A stretch of DNA of 64,000 bases from Rhizorhabdus phycosphaerae (GTDB taxonomy: Bacteria > Pseudomonadota > Alphaproteobacteria > Sphingomonadales > Sphingomonadaceae). Below the pieces are notes generated by a model. The model saw only the letters and a program-made list of their open reading frames with translations, did not search any database and was not told the origin of the DNA. Both the position numbers and the translations under genes were made by a program. Below are positions 1-9,482 of this stretch, in pieces. Positions within the stretch are counted from its first letter, which is position 1, and each line of letters opens with the position of its first letter. The DNA is taken from the NCBI RefSeq assembly GCF_011044255.1, contig NZ_CP049107.1, forward strand, positions 1,302,001-1,366,000, in the 5' to 3' direction.

Positions 1-357
1 ATGGTCGATCAGTGGGATAAGATAGCCCATGAGCGGGGTGCCGTCCGGCTTCATGCGAAAAACCACCACGGCTGCCGGTGCAGCGTCCTTTGCCAGCCGT
101 TCGATCGACGACAGGCGTGCTGTTACTCGCGTCCCGCTCTCTCCGGCCGTACATTTCAGCTGAATTTGGGCTGCACGTGGCGAACGTTGGTCGAGCGTGA
201 CGCCGTCGGCGTCATCCATTTTAAATTCGACCCGGAAATCCCAGCCTGTTCGGTCGCGCTCGCTTTTGTTGCAGGTTAGCCGGGCACGGGAGCAAAGCGA
301 GCGGAAGAGGTCTTCGCCCGCATCACCAAGCTCATCAGGGGGTAGCGCTTCGAGCAT
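1..357 (-). CDS. Nuclease-fold-like protein, 3' end beyond window
   Basis: The first 119 codons of a gene read toward the window start; no stop is reached. ATG at 357-355 is the only usual start after an in-frame TAA, with a GGAGG about 11 bases upstream. Near residues 17-80 there is a pattern of restriction-endonuclease-fold proteins: GEDLF at the start of a helix, then an Asp in RTGWDFRVEF, then QIQLK as the Q-x-K strand. This resembles DUF4365-type and related PD-(D/E)XK domains. Function is unknown; a defence or DNA-processing role is inference. It is divergent from the membrane protein at 461. Confidence 0.55.
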   Translation of the reverse strand, partial: MLEALPPDELGDAGEDLFRSLCSRARLTCNKSERDRTGWDFRVEFKMDDADGVTLDQRSPRAAQIQLKCTAGESGTRVTARLSSIERLAKDAAPAAVVVFRMKPDGTPLMGYLIPLIDH

Positions 358-460
358 CTGCAGGCTTGCCTCCGCTTATGGCTGATAAGACCTGGTCTGG
401 GCCTTGGTTTTTTGTCGCGTGGACTTCGTGGATGCTTATAGCCAAGCCAGGAGCGGGCGC

Positions 461-871
461 GTGAAAAAGAAACTGATTATATGGTGGTCGCTCTGGCGCC
501 ACGCGAGATTCGCAGCATGCAACACGATCTGCTCGATCGGGTGCTACGCAGTGGGATGGCACCTATCCACTGCAGCTTCCGCGATGCCAATGGCGCGCGC
601 GGGGGCAATGGCGACTGCGTTCGCCATAGGGTTTGCCTTGCACGATTATCGGCAAGCGCTGTCTCGTTCCGAAGAAAAGGCGAACCGCAGTTTCGCCGCG
701 ATCACGAAGAAGCTTCCTCTCACGGGTGCCGTCAGTCAGACGAGAATCGAGACGCTGACCCGGCGAAACACCAGAATGGTCGATACGGCGACTACGGTGT
801 GGCAAACCGGCCTGCTCATCTGCGCGACGTTGATCTGGGGGTTTGGAGATCTCTTGAACAGATTTCTTTAG
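461..871 (+). CDS. Small hypothetical membrane protein
   Basis: 136 residues starting with GTG at 461, chosen because AGGAG lies 7 bases upstream; an ATG at 404 in the same frame lacks such a site. The protein begins with a basic stretch (KKK), followed by two hydrophobic segments near residues 15-35 and 45-65, a charged middle (about 65-110) with Ser/Arg-rich helices, and a last hydrophobic segment near residues 115-133. It probably sits in the inner membrane. No family was recognised. It points away from the nuclease-like gene at 357 and converges on the NERD-like gene. Confidence 0.5.
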   Translation: MKKKLIIWWSLWRHARFAACNTICSIGCYAVGWHLSTAASAMPMARAGAMATAFAIGFALHDYRQALSRSEEKANRSFAAITKKLPLTGAVSQTRIETLTRRNTRMVDTATTVWQTGLLICATLIWGFGDLLNRFL

Positions 872-951
872 GTGCTCCGCGTTCTAGTGCGACCAGGTCG
901 CTACCTCTGGACCCGTTGCGCAGTCTTGTGCGAGTACCGCGTTCAGAATTT

Positions 952-2436
952 TCAGGAGAAAGGCCGCGCGCTGCGATTGATCCGAAACGGATTGCGCAAG
1001 CGCTTCCCGATGGCCCGCCCTTCGAGCTCACCTGGGTCCTTCAGCCCGAATGTTATCCGAGCTTCTTCCAAGCTAGTCCTGAACTCGGGCGTGAAGCTTG
1101 GCGCGTCGCACGCGAGCAAATCCTCTGATCGTGTCTTGATCGTACCGTTGTCGACATAGATGTCGAGCGCGAGTCCGACGATCGTCTGAAGCTTTGGCTG
1201 CTCCTCAAAGAAGGACATGCAGTAGGTCTGGAGCATGGCAGCGCGGTGGTCGCGATATTGCGCATAGCTGCCGCTTTCCTCGCGATAGGGCAGGATCAAG
1301 AAGAGGTATCCTGTTTGCCGTTGAGGCGGCCGGCGTGCGATCAGCAGCCGGCGAACGAAACGACTCATCTGTTCCGCGACGGAGCGCTCGATTGCGCTTT
1401 GAAGCGCTTCGGCAAGGCGTATGCGGTTAAAGCGATTTTCGGCGGCCATCACGCGAAGTGCGCGTTCGGACAGATTTGTTGTTGGGATCTCTCCCAATAT
1501 GCCGATCGAAGTCCCTCCAAGGACGTCGTCCGAGATGATTTCGATCATCCGATCCCATGCGAGCGATGCCTCTCTTTGTCTTGAAAGCTCTCCGTAGACC
1601 GCCGACGAAATGTAGGTTTCGTATTCCCCCTCGGGGATCGAAAGCAGCTTCCGTCGAGCCTTTGTGCGAAGTTTTTTCGGCACAAAGCCGGGCGTCCCGT
1701 CAATGAAACCGTTCATCATGTAGGAAGCAAGGAGGTCTTCTTCGCCGGTCGCGATACCCAATTTGCGTGATCGAACAAGCCGCTCCCGGGCGACGAGGTA
1801 AGCAGTTAGGTCGGCCGCGGTGTCGAGTTCGGTAAGGACAAATTCAAGGCCGACGGGGTCGAAAACATGGACGAACGATCCGTCAGCGTTTGCATCGCCG
1901 ATGACGAACGGATGGAATCCGATGCGGTCGGAGTTCACATGCTGATCGCCCTTGAGCCCGGGCTCGAGAACCATCGTTCCGCGGGAATGTCCAAAAAAGC
2001 GCCGGCACGCCTGGTTTGCGCCGCTGGCGACAGCGATCAGATGGACGATTCGCTCGTCTTTTGGTGGCAGGTCGAGCGGCAAAGGCTGGGTACAAGCCTT
2101 GTCGGTAAAGATGCGGTCTGGGTGCTTGCTGAGCCAACGCTCCGCGCCGATGAGCTGATCGACCGACTCTTTGATGGCCTTACGGTACCAGCGCGACCAA
2201 GCTAGCGGTATGGGCTTATGCGCCTGCCACTCGACCTCTTTGTCACTGAAAAGCAGAACATGTTTGTCGAAAACGACAAGAAGGTCTGCAAACTCTTGCC
2301 CGCCGCCGCTCGTGCTTTTCGTCCGATCGTTAAATGTGTTCGGATAGGACCAAAGCCGTAGGAAGGTTTTGTCGGCAAGCTGCGCAAGCTTGCGTTCGGA
2401 CGCGGTGATGCCCTCGCCGCGATTGATGCTGGACAT
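952..2436 (-). CDS. NERD-like / PD-(D/E)XK nuclease-fold protein
   Basis: 494 residues from ATG 2436; an in-frame ATG at 2487 would add 17 residues, and neither has a strong ribosome site. The N-terminal 60 residues match the logic of NERD-type nuclease domains: ERKLAQLADKTFL with a conserved Glu, a GGGQEFADLLVVFD strand with Asp, and a following strand ending FSDK (D-x-K). The remaining ~400 residues are mixed helix and strand with no recognised domain. NERD-like proteins are found on mobile elements and in DNA-processing or defence contexts; substrate and partners here are unknown. The gene stands alone, 130 bases from the dnaE2 stop on the other side of its promoter. Confidence 0.6.
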   Translation of the reverse strand: MSSINRGEGITASERKLAQLADKTFLRLWSYPNTFNDRTKSTSGGGQEFADLLVVFDKHVLLFSDKEVEWQAHKPIPLAWSRWYRKAIKESVDQLIGAERWLSKHPDRIFTDKACTQPLPLDLPPKDERIVHLIAVASGANQACRRFFGHSRGTMVLEPGLKGDQHVNSDRIGFHPFVIGDANADGSFVHVFDPVGLEFVLTELDTAADLTAYLVARERLVRSRKLGIATGEEDLLASYMMNGFIDGTPGFVPKKLRTKARRKLLSIPEGEYETYISSAVYGELSRQREASLAWDRMIEIISDDVLGGTSIGILGEIPTTNLSERALRVMAAENRFNRIRLAEALQSAIERSVAEQMSRFVRRLLIARRPPQRQTGYLFLILPYREESGSYAQYRDHRAAMLQTYCMSFFEEQPKLQTIVGLALDIYVDNGTIKTRSEDLLACDAPSFTPEFRTSLEEARITFGLKDPGELEGRAIGKRLRNPFRINRSARPFS

Positions 2437-2615
2437 CTCGATTGATTCTCTACGATCCGTTTTTGCTTTTGCTGACTGACCATACATCGTCGGCGAGATG
2501 CCTGCGAACGCTCATAAGCCGGAAGAGATTTTTTACGCGGATGGCAATCTGACGGAGTTCGCTCGCACCCTAAGTGCCCATAATGCGGCTCCACGACGCA
2601 GGAGGCTGACGCGGG

Positions 2616-5600
2616 CTACCGAAAGTCGCGTGGTTTGATCTTGATGCCATCCGTTTGCCGACCGGGGACAATCCCCGATCCCAGGCGCAGATCTGGGATG
2701 TATATCTCCCTGGCGTTCCGATTAAGGCTGCGGTGCTCGGGGTCGCGCTGGTCGGGCGTCATCGGACTCTTGACCACGTCGGCGCGGCTGACCCGATAGA
2801 TATCGGCGACCTCGGGGCGCCGGCCCACACTCGCCAACAGCCCTGACAGGTCGTCGAGACGCTGGGCGACGATGTGGATCACATCGCCTTCGCGTTGCAC
2901 CTGGCCGCGGACGCCCATCATTGAGGCGCCAAGAACGGTGCGCCGGTTTTTTTCGAAGACATTGGTCCAGACGACAAGATTGGCGACGTCGGTTTCGTCT
3001 TCCAGCGTGATGAACATGACGCCCTTTGCGCTGCCCGGCTTCTGGCGGACGAGGACGATCCCGGCGAGCTCGACCCAGCGACCGTCTTTCGTCGTCCGCA
3101 GCGCCTCGCAACTGATCATCTTGCGCGCCTTCAGCTCATCGCGGAGGAAGGCGACCGGATGCGCGCGGAGCGACAGGCCCGACGCGCGATAGTCCTCCAC
3201 CACCTCGGCCCCTTCGCCCATCGGCGCCAACATGACCGTCGGCTCGAGCGCCTCCTGTCGCAACTTGCCATCGCGCTCGTCGGCGGCGGCGAACAGAGGC
3301 AGCGCCGCTGGCCCAAGGCCCTTGACGGCCCACAGTCCCGCCCTTCGGTCCTCGCCGAGCGAGCCGAAGCCGTCCGCGTCGCCGATCCGGTCCAGGGCGC
3401 CACGCCCGACGCCGGCACGGCGCGGGATTTCCTCGACACTCGTAAAGGGTGCTTCACCGCGCGCCGTGACGATCGCGGCGCCATCGGCATTCGAAAGATC
3501 CCGCACCATGCGCAGGCCGAGCCGAACGGCCTTGTAGCGGCCGCGGCTGGGCTCGAGCGTGCAGTCCCACCGACTGGCATTCACGTCGATCGGCCGTACC
3601 TCGACGCCGTGCTGTCGCGCGTCGCGCACGATCTGCGCCGGAGCATAGAAGCCCATCGGCTGGGCATTGAGGAGGGCGGCGCAAAAGGCATCGGGATGAT
3701 GGCATTTCATCCAGCTGCTTGCATAGGCGATCAGCGCGAACGACGCGGCATGACTTTCGGGGAAACCGTAGGAGCCGAACCCTTCGATCTGTTTGAAGGT
3801 CTTCTCGGCGAATTCGTGATCATAGCCGCGCGACACCATGCCGTTGATGAGCTTGTCGCGGAAATGCGAAACGCCGCCGGTCAGCTTGAACGTCGCCATC
3901 GCGCGGCGCAGCAGGTCAGCTTCGCTTGGCGTGAACCCGGCGCATTCGATCGCGACGCGCATGGCCTGCTCCTGAAAGAGCGGTACCCCAAGCGTCTTTT
4001 CCAGCACGCGGCGCAGCTCCTCGGTCGGATAGGTCACTTCTTCCTGGCCGTTTCGCCGCCGTCGGTAGGGGTGGACCATGTCGCCCTGGATCGGGCCCGG
4101 CCGCACGATCGCGACCTGGATGACGAGATCATAGAAGGTCTTCGGCGCCATCAGCGGGATCGAGGCCATCTGCGCCCGGGACTCAATCTGGAAGACGCCG
4201 AGCGTGTCCGCCTTCCTGATCATCGCATAGGTCGCGGGATCTTCGGCCGGGATCGTCGCGAGGTCATGCTTTATTCCCTTGTCGTTCTCGAGAAACTCGA
4301 AGGCGCGGCGCATGCAGCTGAGCATGCCGAGCGCGAGGACATCGACCTTCATGAAGCCAAGCGCGTCGATGTCGTCCTTGTCCCATTCGATCACCTGCCG
4401 ATCGTCCATCGCGGCGGGCTCGATCGGGACGAGTTCGTCGAGCCGATCACGGGTCAGCACGAAGCCGCCAGGATGCTGCGACAGATGGCGGGGCGTGTTG
4501 ATCAGCGTGCGGGTAAGTTCGAGCGTGAGCGCCAGGCGCTTGTCACCGAGGTCGAGATTGAGTTCCTCCGCGTGCTTCTCCTCGACTCCTTCCCGGCTGT
4601 AACCCCAGACGGCACCGGCAAGGCCGGCGGTCACGTCCTCGGACAATCCCAGCGCCTTGCCGACTTCGCGCACCGCGCCGCGCGACCGATAGCGGGCGAC
4701 GACGGCGGTCAGCGCCGAGTGGGTGCGGCCATAGGTTTCATAGATCCACTGGATCACTTCCTCGCGCCGCTCATGCTCGAAATCGACGTCGATGTCGGGC
4801 GGCTCGCGCCGCTCGGCCGAGACGAAGCGCTCGAAGAGCAGCTCGGATCGCACGGGGTCGATCGAGGTGATCCCGAGTACATAGCAAACCGCGCTGTTGG
4901 CGGCCGACCCGCGCCCCTGGCATAGAATCTCTCGCCGCCGGGCCTCGGCGACGATCGCATGGACCGTCAGAAAATAGGGCGCATAGTCGAGCTGGGCGAT
5001 CAGTCGGAGCTCATGCTTGAGCTGTTCGCGCACCTTGCCGTCGATCCCATCAGGATAGCGTTCGGGCGCCTTCTCCCATGTCAGCCGCTCAAGCTCCTCC
5101 TGAGGCGTTCGGCCTGGCACGCGGATTTCGTCGGGATATTGGTATTTGAGTTCGTCGAGGTTGAAGGTGCAGCGAGCGGCAAGTTCGACGCTCCGCCAGA
5201 CCGGGCTCGGATCCTTGAGATAGCGGCGGAACAGCCGCTCCATTTCCTCGCCCGTCTTCAGATAGCGATCGGCGAAACGCTCGCGCGCATTGCCGAGCGT
5301 ATCGACGGTGCATTTCTCGCGGATGCAGGTCACGACATCCTGGAGCATGCGGCGTTCGGGCACATGGTAGAGGACATCGTTGGTCGCGACCGTCGGAACG
5401 CGCGCGGCAGCGGCGATCACCGCGAGATCGCGCAGGCGAATGGCGTCCCTCGGACGGCGCCGCACCGATAGCGCCATATAGGCGCGGTCGCCGAAGATCC
5501 GCTTCACGCGGGCGAGCGCGGCCTCGGTGACATCGTCGGCGCGATCGGGCACGAGCATCGCGATCAGCCCCTCGTTCCACTCCGCGACGTCGGACCAGTC

Positions 5601-5933
5601 GAGATGGCAAGCGCCCTTGCCAGCCCGCTTCTTGCCGACACTGAGCAGGCGGCACATGCGGCCATAGGCGGCTTTGTCGGTCGGATATACCAGCAGCGCT
5701 GTGCCGTCGGTCAGATCGAGCCGGCAGCCGACGATCGAGCGCACCCCGGTCGTCTTCTCGCCGTCCCAGGCGCGCACGATGCCGGCGACCGAGTTCCTGT
5801 CGACGATACCGAGTGCCGGCAGGCCCAAGCGGGCCGCGGTGACGAACAATTCCTCGGGGCTGGACGCGCCGCGTAGGAAGCTGAAATGCGTCGTAACCTG
5901 CAGCTCGACATAGATCGGTGCGGGATCGCTCAT
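2616..5933 (-). CDS. dnaE2: Error-prone DNA polymerase DnaE2 (ImuC)
   Basis: 1105 residues, full length for DnaE2. It is a C-family polymerase that extends past lesions together with ImuA and ImuB in SOS mutagenesis. The N-terminus is a PHP domain ([15 protein letters not shown] at about 14-28). GRGSAANS lies at 341-348. The catalytic carboxylates are visible as PDIDVDF (D380, D382) and FMKVDVL (D531). The C-terminus holds the OB-fold region. The start ATG overlaps the imuB stop by four bases (ATGA), so translation is probably coupled. It is the last gene of imuA-imuB-dnaE2, read from the LexA box at 8218. Confidence 0.97.
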   Translation of the reverse strand: MSDPAPIYVELQVTTHFSFLRGASSPEELFVTAARLGLPALGIVDRNSVAGIVRAWDGEKTTGVRSIVGCRLDLTDGTALLVYPTDKAAYGRMCRLLSVGKKRAGKGACHLDWSDVAEWNEGLIAMLVPDRADDVTEAALARVKRIFGDRAYMALSVRRRPRDAIRLRDLAVIAAAARVPTVATNDVLYHVPERRMLQDVVTCIREKCTVDTLGNARERFADRYLKTGEEMERLFRRYLKDPSPVWRSVELAARCTFNLDELKYQYPDEIRVPGRTPQEELERLTWEKAPERYPDGIDGKVREQLKHELRLIAQLDYAPYFLTVHAIVAEARRREILCQGRGSAANSAVCYVLGITSIDPVRSELLFERFVSAERREPPDIDVDFEHERREEVIQWIYETYGRTHSALTAVVARYRSRGAVREVGKALGLSEDVTAGLAGAVWGYSREGVEEKHAEELNLDLGDKRLALTLELTRTLINTPRHLSQHPGGFVLTRDRLDELVPIEPAAMDDRQVIEWDKDDIDALGFMKVDVLALGMLSCMRRAFEFLENDKGIKHDLATIPAEDPATYAMIRKADTLGVFQIESRAQMASIPLMAPKTFYDLVIQVAIVRPGPIQGDMVHPYRRRRNGQEEVTYPTEELRRVLEKTLGVPLFQEQAMRVAIECAGFTPSEADLLRRAMATFKLTGGVSHFRDKLINGMVSRGYDHEFAEKTFKQIEGFGSYGFPESHAASFALIAYASSWMKCHHPDAFCAALLNAQPMGFYAPAQIVRDARQHGVEVRPIDVNASRWDCTLEPSRGRYKAVRLGLRMVRDLSNADGAAIVTARGEAPFTSVEEIPRRAGVGRGALDRIGDADGFGSLGEDRRAGLWAVKGLGPAALPLFAAADERDGKLRQEALEPTVMLAPMGEGAEVVEDYRASGLSLRAHPVAFLRDELKARKMISCEALRTTKDGRWVELAGIVLVRQKPGSAKGVMFITLEDETDVANLVVWTNVFEKNRRTVLGASMMGVRGQVQREGDVIHIVAQRLDDLSGLLASVGRRPEVADIYRVSRADVVKSPMTPDQRDPEHRSLNRNAREIYIPDLRLGSGIVPGRQTDGIKIKPRDFR

Positions 5934-7489
5934 GCGAAAGCGCCGTGAATGAACCAGCGCATCGATCCGGTTGACGGGTTTTCGCCGTCGCCCGCCCGGA
6001 ACAGCCAGTAGCGACCACCGCTCATCGTCTCGACCTGATAATAGTCACGGACCGCGAAGGGCTGCTCGCCTTCCACCCCACCGTCGCGCCACCATTCGCC
6101 GTGCAGCCGTTCGGGACCATCGCCCTGGGTGACGCGGAAGCGTTTGCCCCGCCAGACGAAGAGCCTCGGCGCGTCGTCGGGCAACAGCGCGATCACCTCG
6201 ATCGGCTCGGGCCGCGCCAGCATCCGCGCCGGTCGTGGCAGATCGTCATCCCAGCCGGCGTCGCGCGCCGTGTCGAGCGCCGGTGCTGTCGCCGCCGACC
6301 GTTCGGGCATCGCGCTGGCCTGCGGCATCATGCGGTGCACATTGCGCCCACCGAAGCGGTTGGCGAGCGCGTCGACCAACGCGGCAAGGTCCGGCCCGCG
6401 CTTGCCGAGGCTCTCCAGACTTTCCCCCTGCCGGGCCGCCATCGGCTCGATCAGCGACACCACCAGTGTCATCGCCTCAATGCCGAGTCCCGGCTCGACG
6501 GTTTCGATCTTCGCTGCCAGCAGCTTGGACAAATGTTTGGGATCGCGCGAGGGCGCAGCGGTCCCGACGCGAATGACCTGAGTCTGTCCGTCGACGCGGT
6601 GGAAGTAGCAATCGAGCCGGCGCGCGCCCTTGCCCACACGGCCGAGCTGATCGACGGCATCGGCGACGAGATCGCCGATTACCCGTGCGAACGCCTCGGG
6701 CGTGGCGATCGGCTCCATGAACCCGCGGCGTGCTCTCGGCAGGTGCTCCGGAAAGATCGGCTCGATCGGCTCAGGAGCAAAGCCAAGCGCCTGGTCGAGC
6801 CGACGATGAAGCGTGCGGCCGAACCGCTTGGCGAGCGGACCGCGCGGTGTGCCGATCAGCTGCTCGATGCGCTCGAAGCCGAGTTTGCGCAGCCCCTCGA
6901 CGATGCCCGCTTCGAGCCGCAACGCTGCGATCGGTAACAGCGCGATCGCCTTGCGATGATCACCGGGTTCGATCGTCACCGGCCGACCCGCCGGGACGTG
7001 CCGCGCGACAGCATGGGCGCAGCCCGCCGTATCCGCGACCGCGATTTGGACTGCCACACCGAAGGCCGCGATGCGGCGGTGGAGGTCCTTGAGGAGCGCC
7101 GCCTCGGTGCTGAACAGCGAGGCGCAGCCGGTGATATCCAGCCAGAGACCGTCAGGCGCATCGGGGGCGACGATCGGCGAATAACGCTGGCCCGCCCAAA
7201 GGGCGATGCGGCGCAGGCCATCGACATCGGCGTCGGGCTGCGCGTCAACGACCGCGAGTTCGGGCGCGAATGACCGCGCCTTGGTGATCGTCATGCCCGG
7301 CGTAATGCCGAGCGCGCGTGCGCCGGCATCGACCGCCGCGACGATGCGGCGGCCATGATCGGGGATCGCCGTGACCAACGGGATCGTCGGGGAAAGGGTG
7401 TCGCCGCCGTCAGGCGGCGACTTGGCGGTCTTCCGCCGCAGCCGGTCGGTCGACCAGTGCGGAAGATAGACCGAGGCGACCCGTCGCAT
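5930..7489 (-). CDS. imuB: ImuB, Y-family-like SOS mutagenesis protein
   Basis: 519 residues. ImuB is a Y-family polymerase relative without polymerase activity that links DnaE2 and ImuA to the sliding clamp. The N-terminal strand reads [10 protein letters not shown] in place of the DMD motif of active Y-family enzymes, as is usual in ImuB. A palm-like region ([12 protein letters not shown]), a helix-hairpin-helix region ([20 protein letters not shown]) and a little-finger-like domain follow. The C-terminal tail carries the ImuB-type WWRDGG and RDYYQVE motifs. Its first 80 bases overlap the end of imuA and its stop overlaps the dnaE2 start. Confidence 0.95.
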   Translation of the reverse strand: MRRVASVYLPHWSTDRLRRKTAKSPPDGGDTLSPTIPLVTAIPDHGRRIVAAVDAGARALGITPGMTITKARSFAPELAVVDAQPDADVDGLRRIALWAGQRYSPIVAPDAPDGLWLDITGCASLFSTEAALLKDLHRRIAAFGVAVQIAVADTAGCAHAVARHVPAGRPVTIEPGDHRKAIALLPIAALRLEAGIVEGLRKLGFERIEQLIGTPRGPLAKRFGRTLHRRLDQALGFAPEPIEPIFPEHLPRARRGFMEPIATPEAFARVIGDLVADAVDQLGRVGKGARRLDCYFHRVDGQTQVIRVGTAAPSRDPKHLSKLLAAKIETVEPGLGIEAMTLVVSLIEPMAARQGESLESLGKRGPDLAALVDALANRFGGRNVHRMMPQASAMPERSAATAPALDTARDAGWDDDLPRPARMLARPEPIEVIALLPDDAPRLFVWRGKRFRVTQGDGPERLHGEWWRDGGVEGEQPFAVRDYYQVETMSGGRYWLFRAGDGENPSTGSMRWFIHGAFA

Positions 7490-8141
7490 CGCACCCCTCC
7501 ACGATCCATGCGTGCGGATTGCCGCCGCGTACCCGCTCCAATGCTATTTGCCAGCGCGGTCGACCGAGACTCGGAATGCCGAGATCCTCGCTCGGGCTCG
7601 CGGTTATGCGCCAGCGCGTCATCGCCGCCGTGCCTTCGACCGACTGCTCGACCTTGGAGGCCCGGCGAAAGACGAAGGCCGCAACACCGGACCCTTCGGC
7701 TGCGAGCTGCAGGCGCTTGGAGGCGGTCGTCGAATATTTGCCGATCTCGCCGACCACGCCGCCGAGGCCTGGATGGCGCAGGCACTCCTCCATCGCGAGC
7801 ATGACATTGGCGTCGCTGCCCGCTTCGACATAGATCACGCGATCGGCGCGGAGTCCGGCGAGGTGAAGCGCCGGCGCGAACAGGTCACGCCACCGCAGGC
7901 ACCAGAAGACCGGCCCGTCGATCCGGGCGAGAATGCCGGCCAGGAAGATCGTGGCGCTGGCGTCGTCGGCGAGATCGGGGCTTCCCGCGACCTCATGTAG
8001 CGCGCCGGTAGCGAGGCCACCTCCCGGTAGCCGCTGATCGATCGCATCGATGCCGAACGGCACAACCGCATGGCGTGCTCCCGCGCCCTCGATCTGCGCA
8101 ATTTGCGCACGCAGATTTTGAAGGACGACGGACTCACGCAT
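7410..8141 (-). CDS. imuA: ImuA, RecA-like SOS mutagenesis protein
   Basis: 243 residues from ATG 8141; a TTG at 8150 would add three. ImuA is a RecA-fold protein needed with ImuB and DnaE2 for damage-induced mutagenesis. The N-terminal part has the family pattern VVPFGIDAIDQRLPGGGL and then GALHEVAG, the RecA-like core without a full Walker A. WCLRWRDLFAPAL follows. The C-terminal 27 residues are encoded inside the start of imuB, an unusually long overlap but a typical arrangement of coupled genes. The LexA box is about 77 bases upstream. Confidence 0.93.
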   Translation of the reverse strand: MRESVVLQNLRAQIAQIEGAGARHAVVPFGIDAIDQRLPGGGLATGALHEVAGSPDLADDASATIFLAGILARIDGPVFWCLRWRDLFAPALHLAGLRADRVIYVEAGSDANVMLAMEECLRHPGLGGVVGEIGKYSTTASKRLQLAAEGSGVAAFVFRRASKVEQSVEGTAAMTRWRITASPSEDLGIPSLGRPRWQIALERVRGGNPHAWIVEGCDATGRLGLSSALVDRPAAAEDRQVAA

Positions 8142-8217
8142 GGCATTCAAGAGACTCGCAGGTTGTCGAAAGGATCGTCTTGTTCGTCCCTATCGAGAGG
8201 CTGAGTCAATCACTTTT

Positions 8218-8232
8218 GTTCGCTATATGTTC
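8218..8232. promoter_or_regulatory. LexA (SOS) box between imuA and SRAP paralog
   Basis: GTTC-GCTATAT-GTTC is an exact match to the alphaproteobacterial LexA operator GTTC-N7-GTTC; the other strand reads GAAC-N7-GAAC. It lies 77 bases upstream of imuA on the minus strand and 47 bases upstream of the gene at 8279 on the plus strand, so it can control both. Confidence 0.88.
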
Positions 8233-8278
8233 CATGCTATAGCCTGAGCTCATCCTGAGTCGGTTCCGAGCGATTGCC

Positions 8279-8938
8279 ATGTCACGACTGCACAGCATCC
8301 AGGCGAGTACCTCCGAAATCGCGGAGCATTTCGGCGTCGAGACGGTGCCCGAGCTCGAGGCGCCGAGCGAGATCGTCGAGGGTCTGCATGGCTTGGTGGT
8401 CATGGCCAATGGCGGACGTCGGCTGCTCAAGTCGATGACATGGGGCTTTCCGCGCCATACCCATGAGAGCCAGTTGCGCGGCGAAACGCCGCAGCGGCTT
8501 GGCCTGGTCGCCAATCTCACCAATCCCATGTGGGATAAGCTGGTCGTTGATCCGCGCTATCGCTGCCTGATCGTGCTCACGCATTTCGGCAATCCGGATG
8601 GCGAGGAGGGATCAAAGACGCGGACATGGTTTTCGGTGAAGGGACAGCCGATCATGGCCTGGGCCGGCTTTTGCCGTAACACGCCGGAGTTCGGACCGGT
8701 CTATGCCGGCATGACGATGACGGCGAATGCGGCGATCCCGCCAACCAACGACCGCATGCCAGTCCTGCTCGACCCGCATGAATATGATCTTTGGCTGGAG
8801 GGTTCGATTCGCGACGTCATTCGCTTCCAGCACCGCGAACCCTTTGCGGCCGATCGGATGACCGTCGACCGCACCGAGGATCGGTGGCGCAGCGGCGCCG
8901 CACCCTCCAAGCCCGCCCCGCAACTGGCACTGCTGTGA
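8279..8938 (+). CDS. Degenerate SRAP (HMCES/YedK-like) family protein
   Basis: 219 residues with the SRAP fold pattern: EIAEHFGVE near the N-terminus, MTWGFP, RCLIVLTHF, KTRTWFSVKGQP, MAWAGF and NDRMPVLL. Active SRAP proteins cross-link to abasic sites in single-stranded DNA through Cys2, helped by an Asn, a Glu and a His. Compared with its intact relative at 9483, this protein has Ser at position 2, has lost the NNIADL Asn region, has FGNPDG where the other has FAEAEG, and has TNDRMP where the other has VHDRMP. It therefore probably cannot form the thiazolidine cross-link and may only bind DNA or partners. The LexA box 47 bases upstream suggests SOS induction. Confidence 0.88.
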   Translation: MSRLHSIQASTSEIAEHFGVETVPELEAPSEIVEGLHGLVVMANGGRRLLKSMTWGFPRHTHESQLRGETPQRLGLVANLTNPMWDKLVVDPRYRCLIVLTHFGNPDGEEGSKTRTWFSVKGQPIMAWAGFCRNTPEFGPVYAGMTMTANAAIPPTNDRMPVLLDPHEYDLWLEGSIRDVIRFQHREPFAADRMTVDRTEDRWRSGAAPSKPAPQLALL

Positions 8939-8994
8939 CGACAATGGAAACGGCGTTGGCGCCAGCAGCGTGGCCGGTTACCAGCGATGTCGTC

Positions 8995-9456
8995 ATGACC
9001 GCTCAGACCCACTCCGCTTCCCGGACGATTCTGGCAACGCCGCGAGCGATCTTCCGGGCATTTGTCGACCCTGAGGTGGTGCCGAAATGGCGCGCGCCGG
9101 CCAATATGGAAGCCCGGCTCCTCTCGTTCGATCCGCGGGTCGGCGGCGGTTACCGGATGGAGCTCATCTATCGCGATCCCGCGACGAGTGACCCCAAATC
9201 GACGGAGACGAGCGACATCGTCGAGGCAAGGTTTGTCGAGCTGTTTCCGGATGAGAAGATAGTCGAGTCCGCGCGCTTCGAAAGCGACGATCCGCGCTTC
9301 GCCGGGACAATGACCCTCACGACGATGATGAAACCGGTAACCGGCGGCACCAAGGTAACCTTCCTCGCCGAAAACGTGCCATCAGGGATCAGCGAAGCGG
9401 ATCATGTCATGGGCATGGAGTCGGCGCTCAAGAGCCTCGCCAATCTGCTCGAATAA
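8995..9456 (+). CDS. AHSA1/SRPBCC-family protein
   Basis: 153 residues from ATG 8995; an ATG at 8944 in frame would add 17 and neither has a clear ribosome site. The start was chosen because family members begin a few residues before the first strand, here SRTILATPRAIFRAFVDPE. Further family marks are PKWRAP, FDPRVGGGYRMEL and a closing helix of the helix-grip fold. AHSA1-type START proteins bind hydrophobic ligands; the ligand here is unknown. It follows the degenerate SRAP gene closely and precedes the intact one, so it may be co-induced. Confidence 0.85.
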   Translation: MTAQTHSASRTILATPRAIFRAFVDPEVVPKWRAPANMEARLLSFDPRVGGGYRMELIYRDPATSDPKSTETSDIVEARFVELFPDEKIVESARFESDDPRFAGTMTLTTMMKPVTGGTKVTFLAENVPSGISEADHVMGMESALKSLANLLE

Positions 9457-9482
9457 TTCGGGGCACATGATAGGATCGGGGC

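Noticed and set aside
3159-4925. 588-codon open frame on the plus strand
   Set aside because: It is antisense to dnaE2, Arg/Asp/His-rich, and follows the codon pattern of the opposite strand; dnaE2 motifs are unambiguous.
8142-8150. TTG at 8150 as the imuA start
   Set aside because: ATG 8141 is in frame three codons later and better fits the family start; neither has a strong ribosome site.
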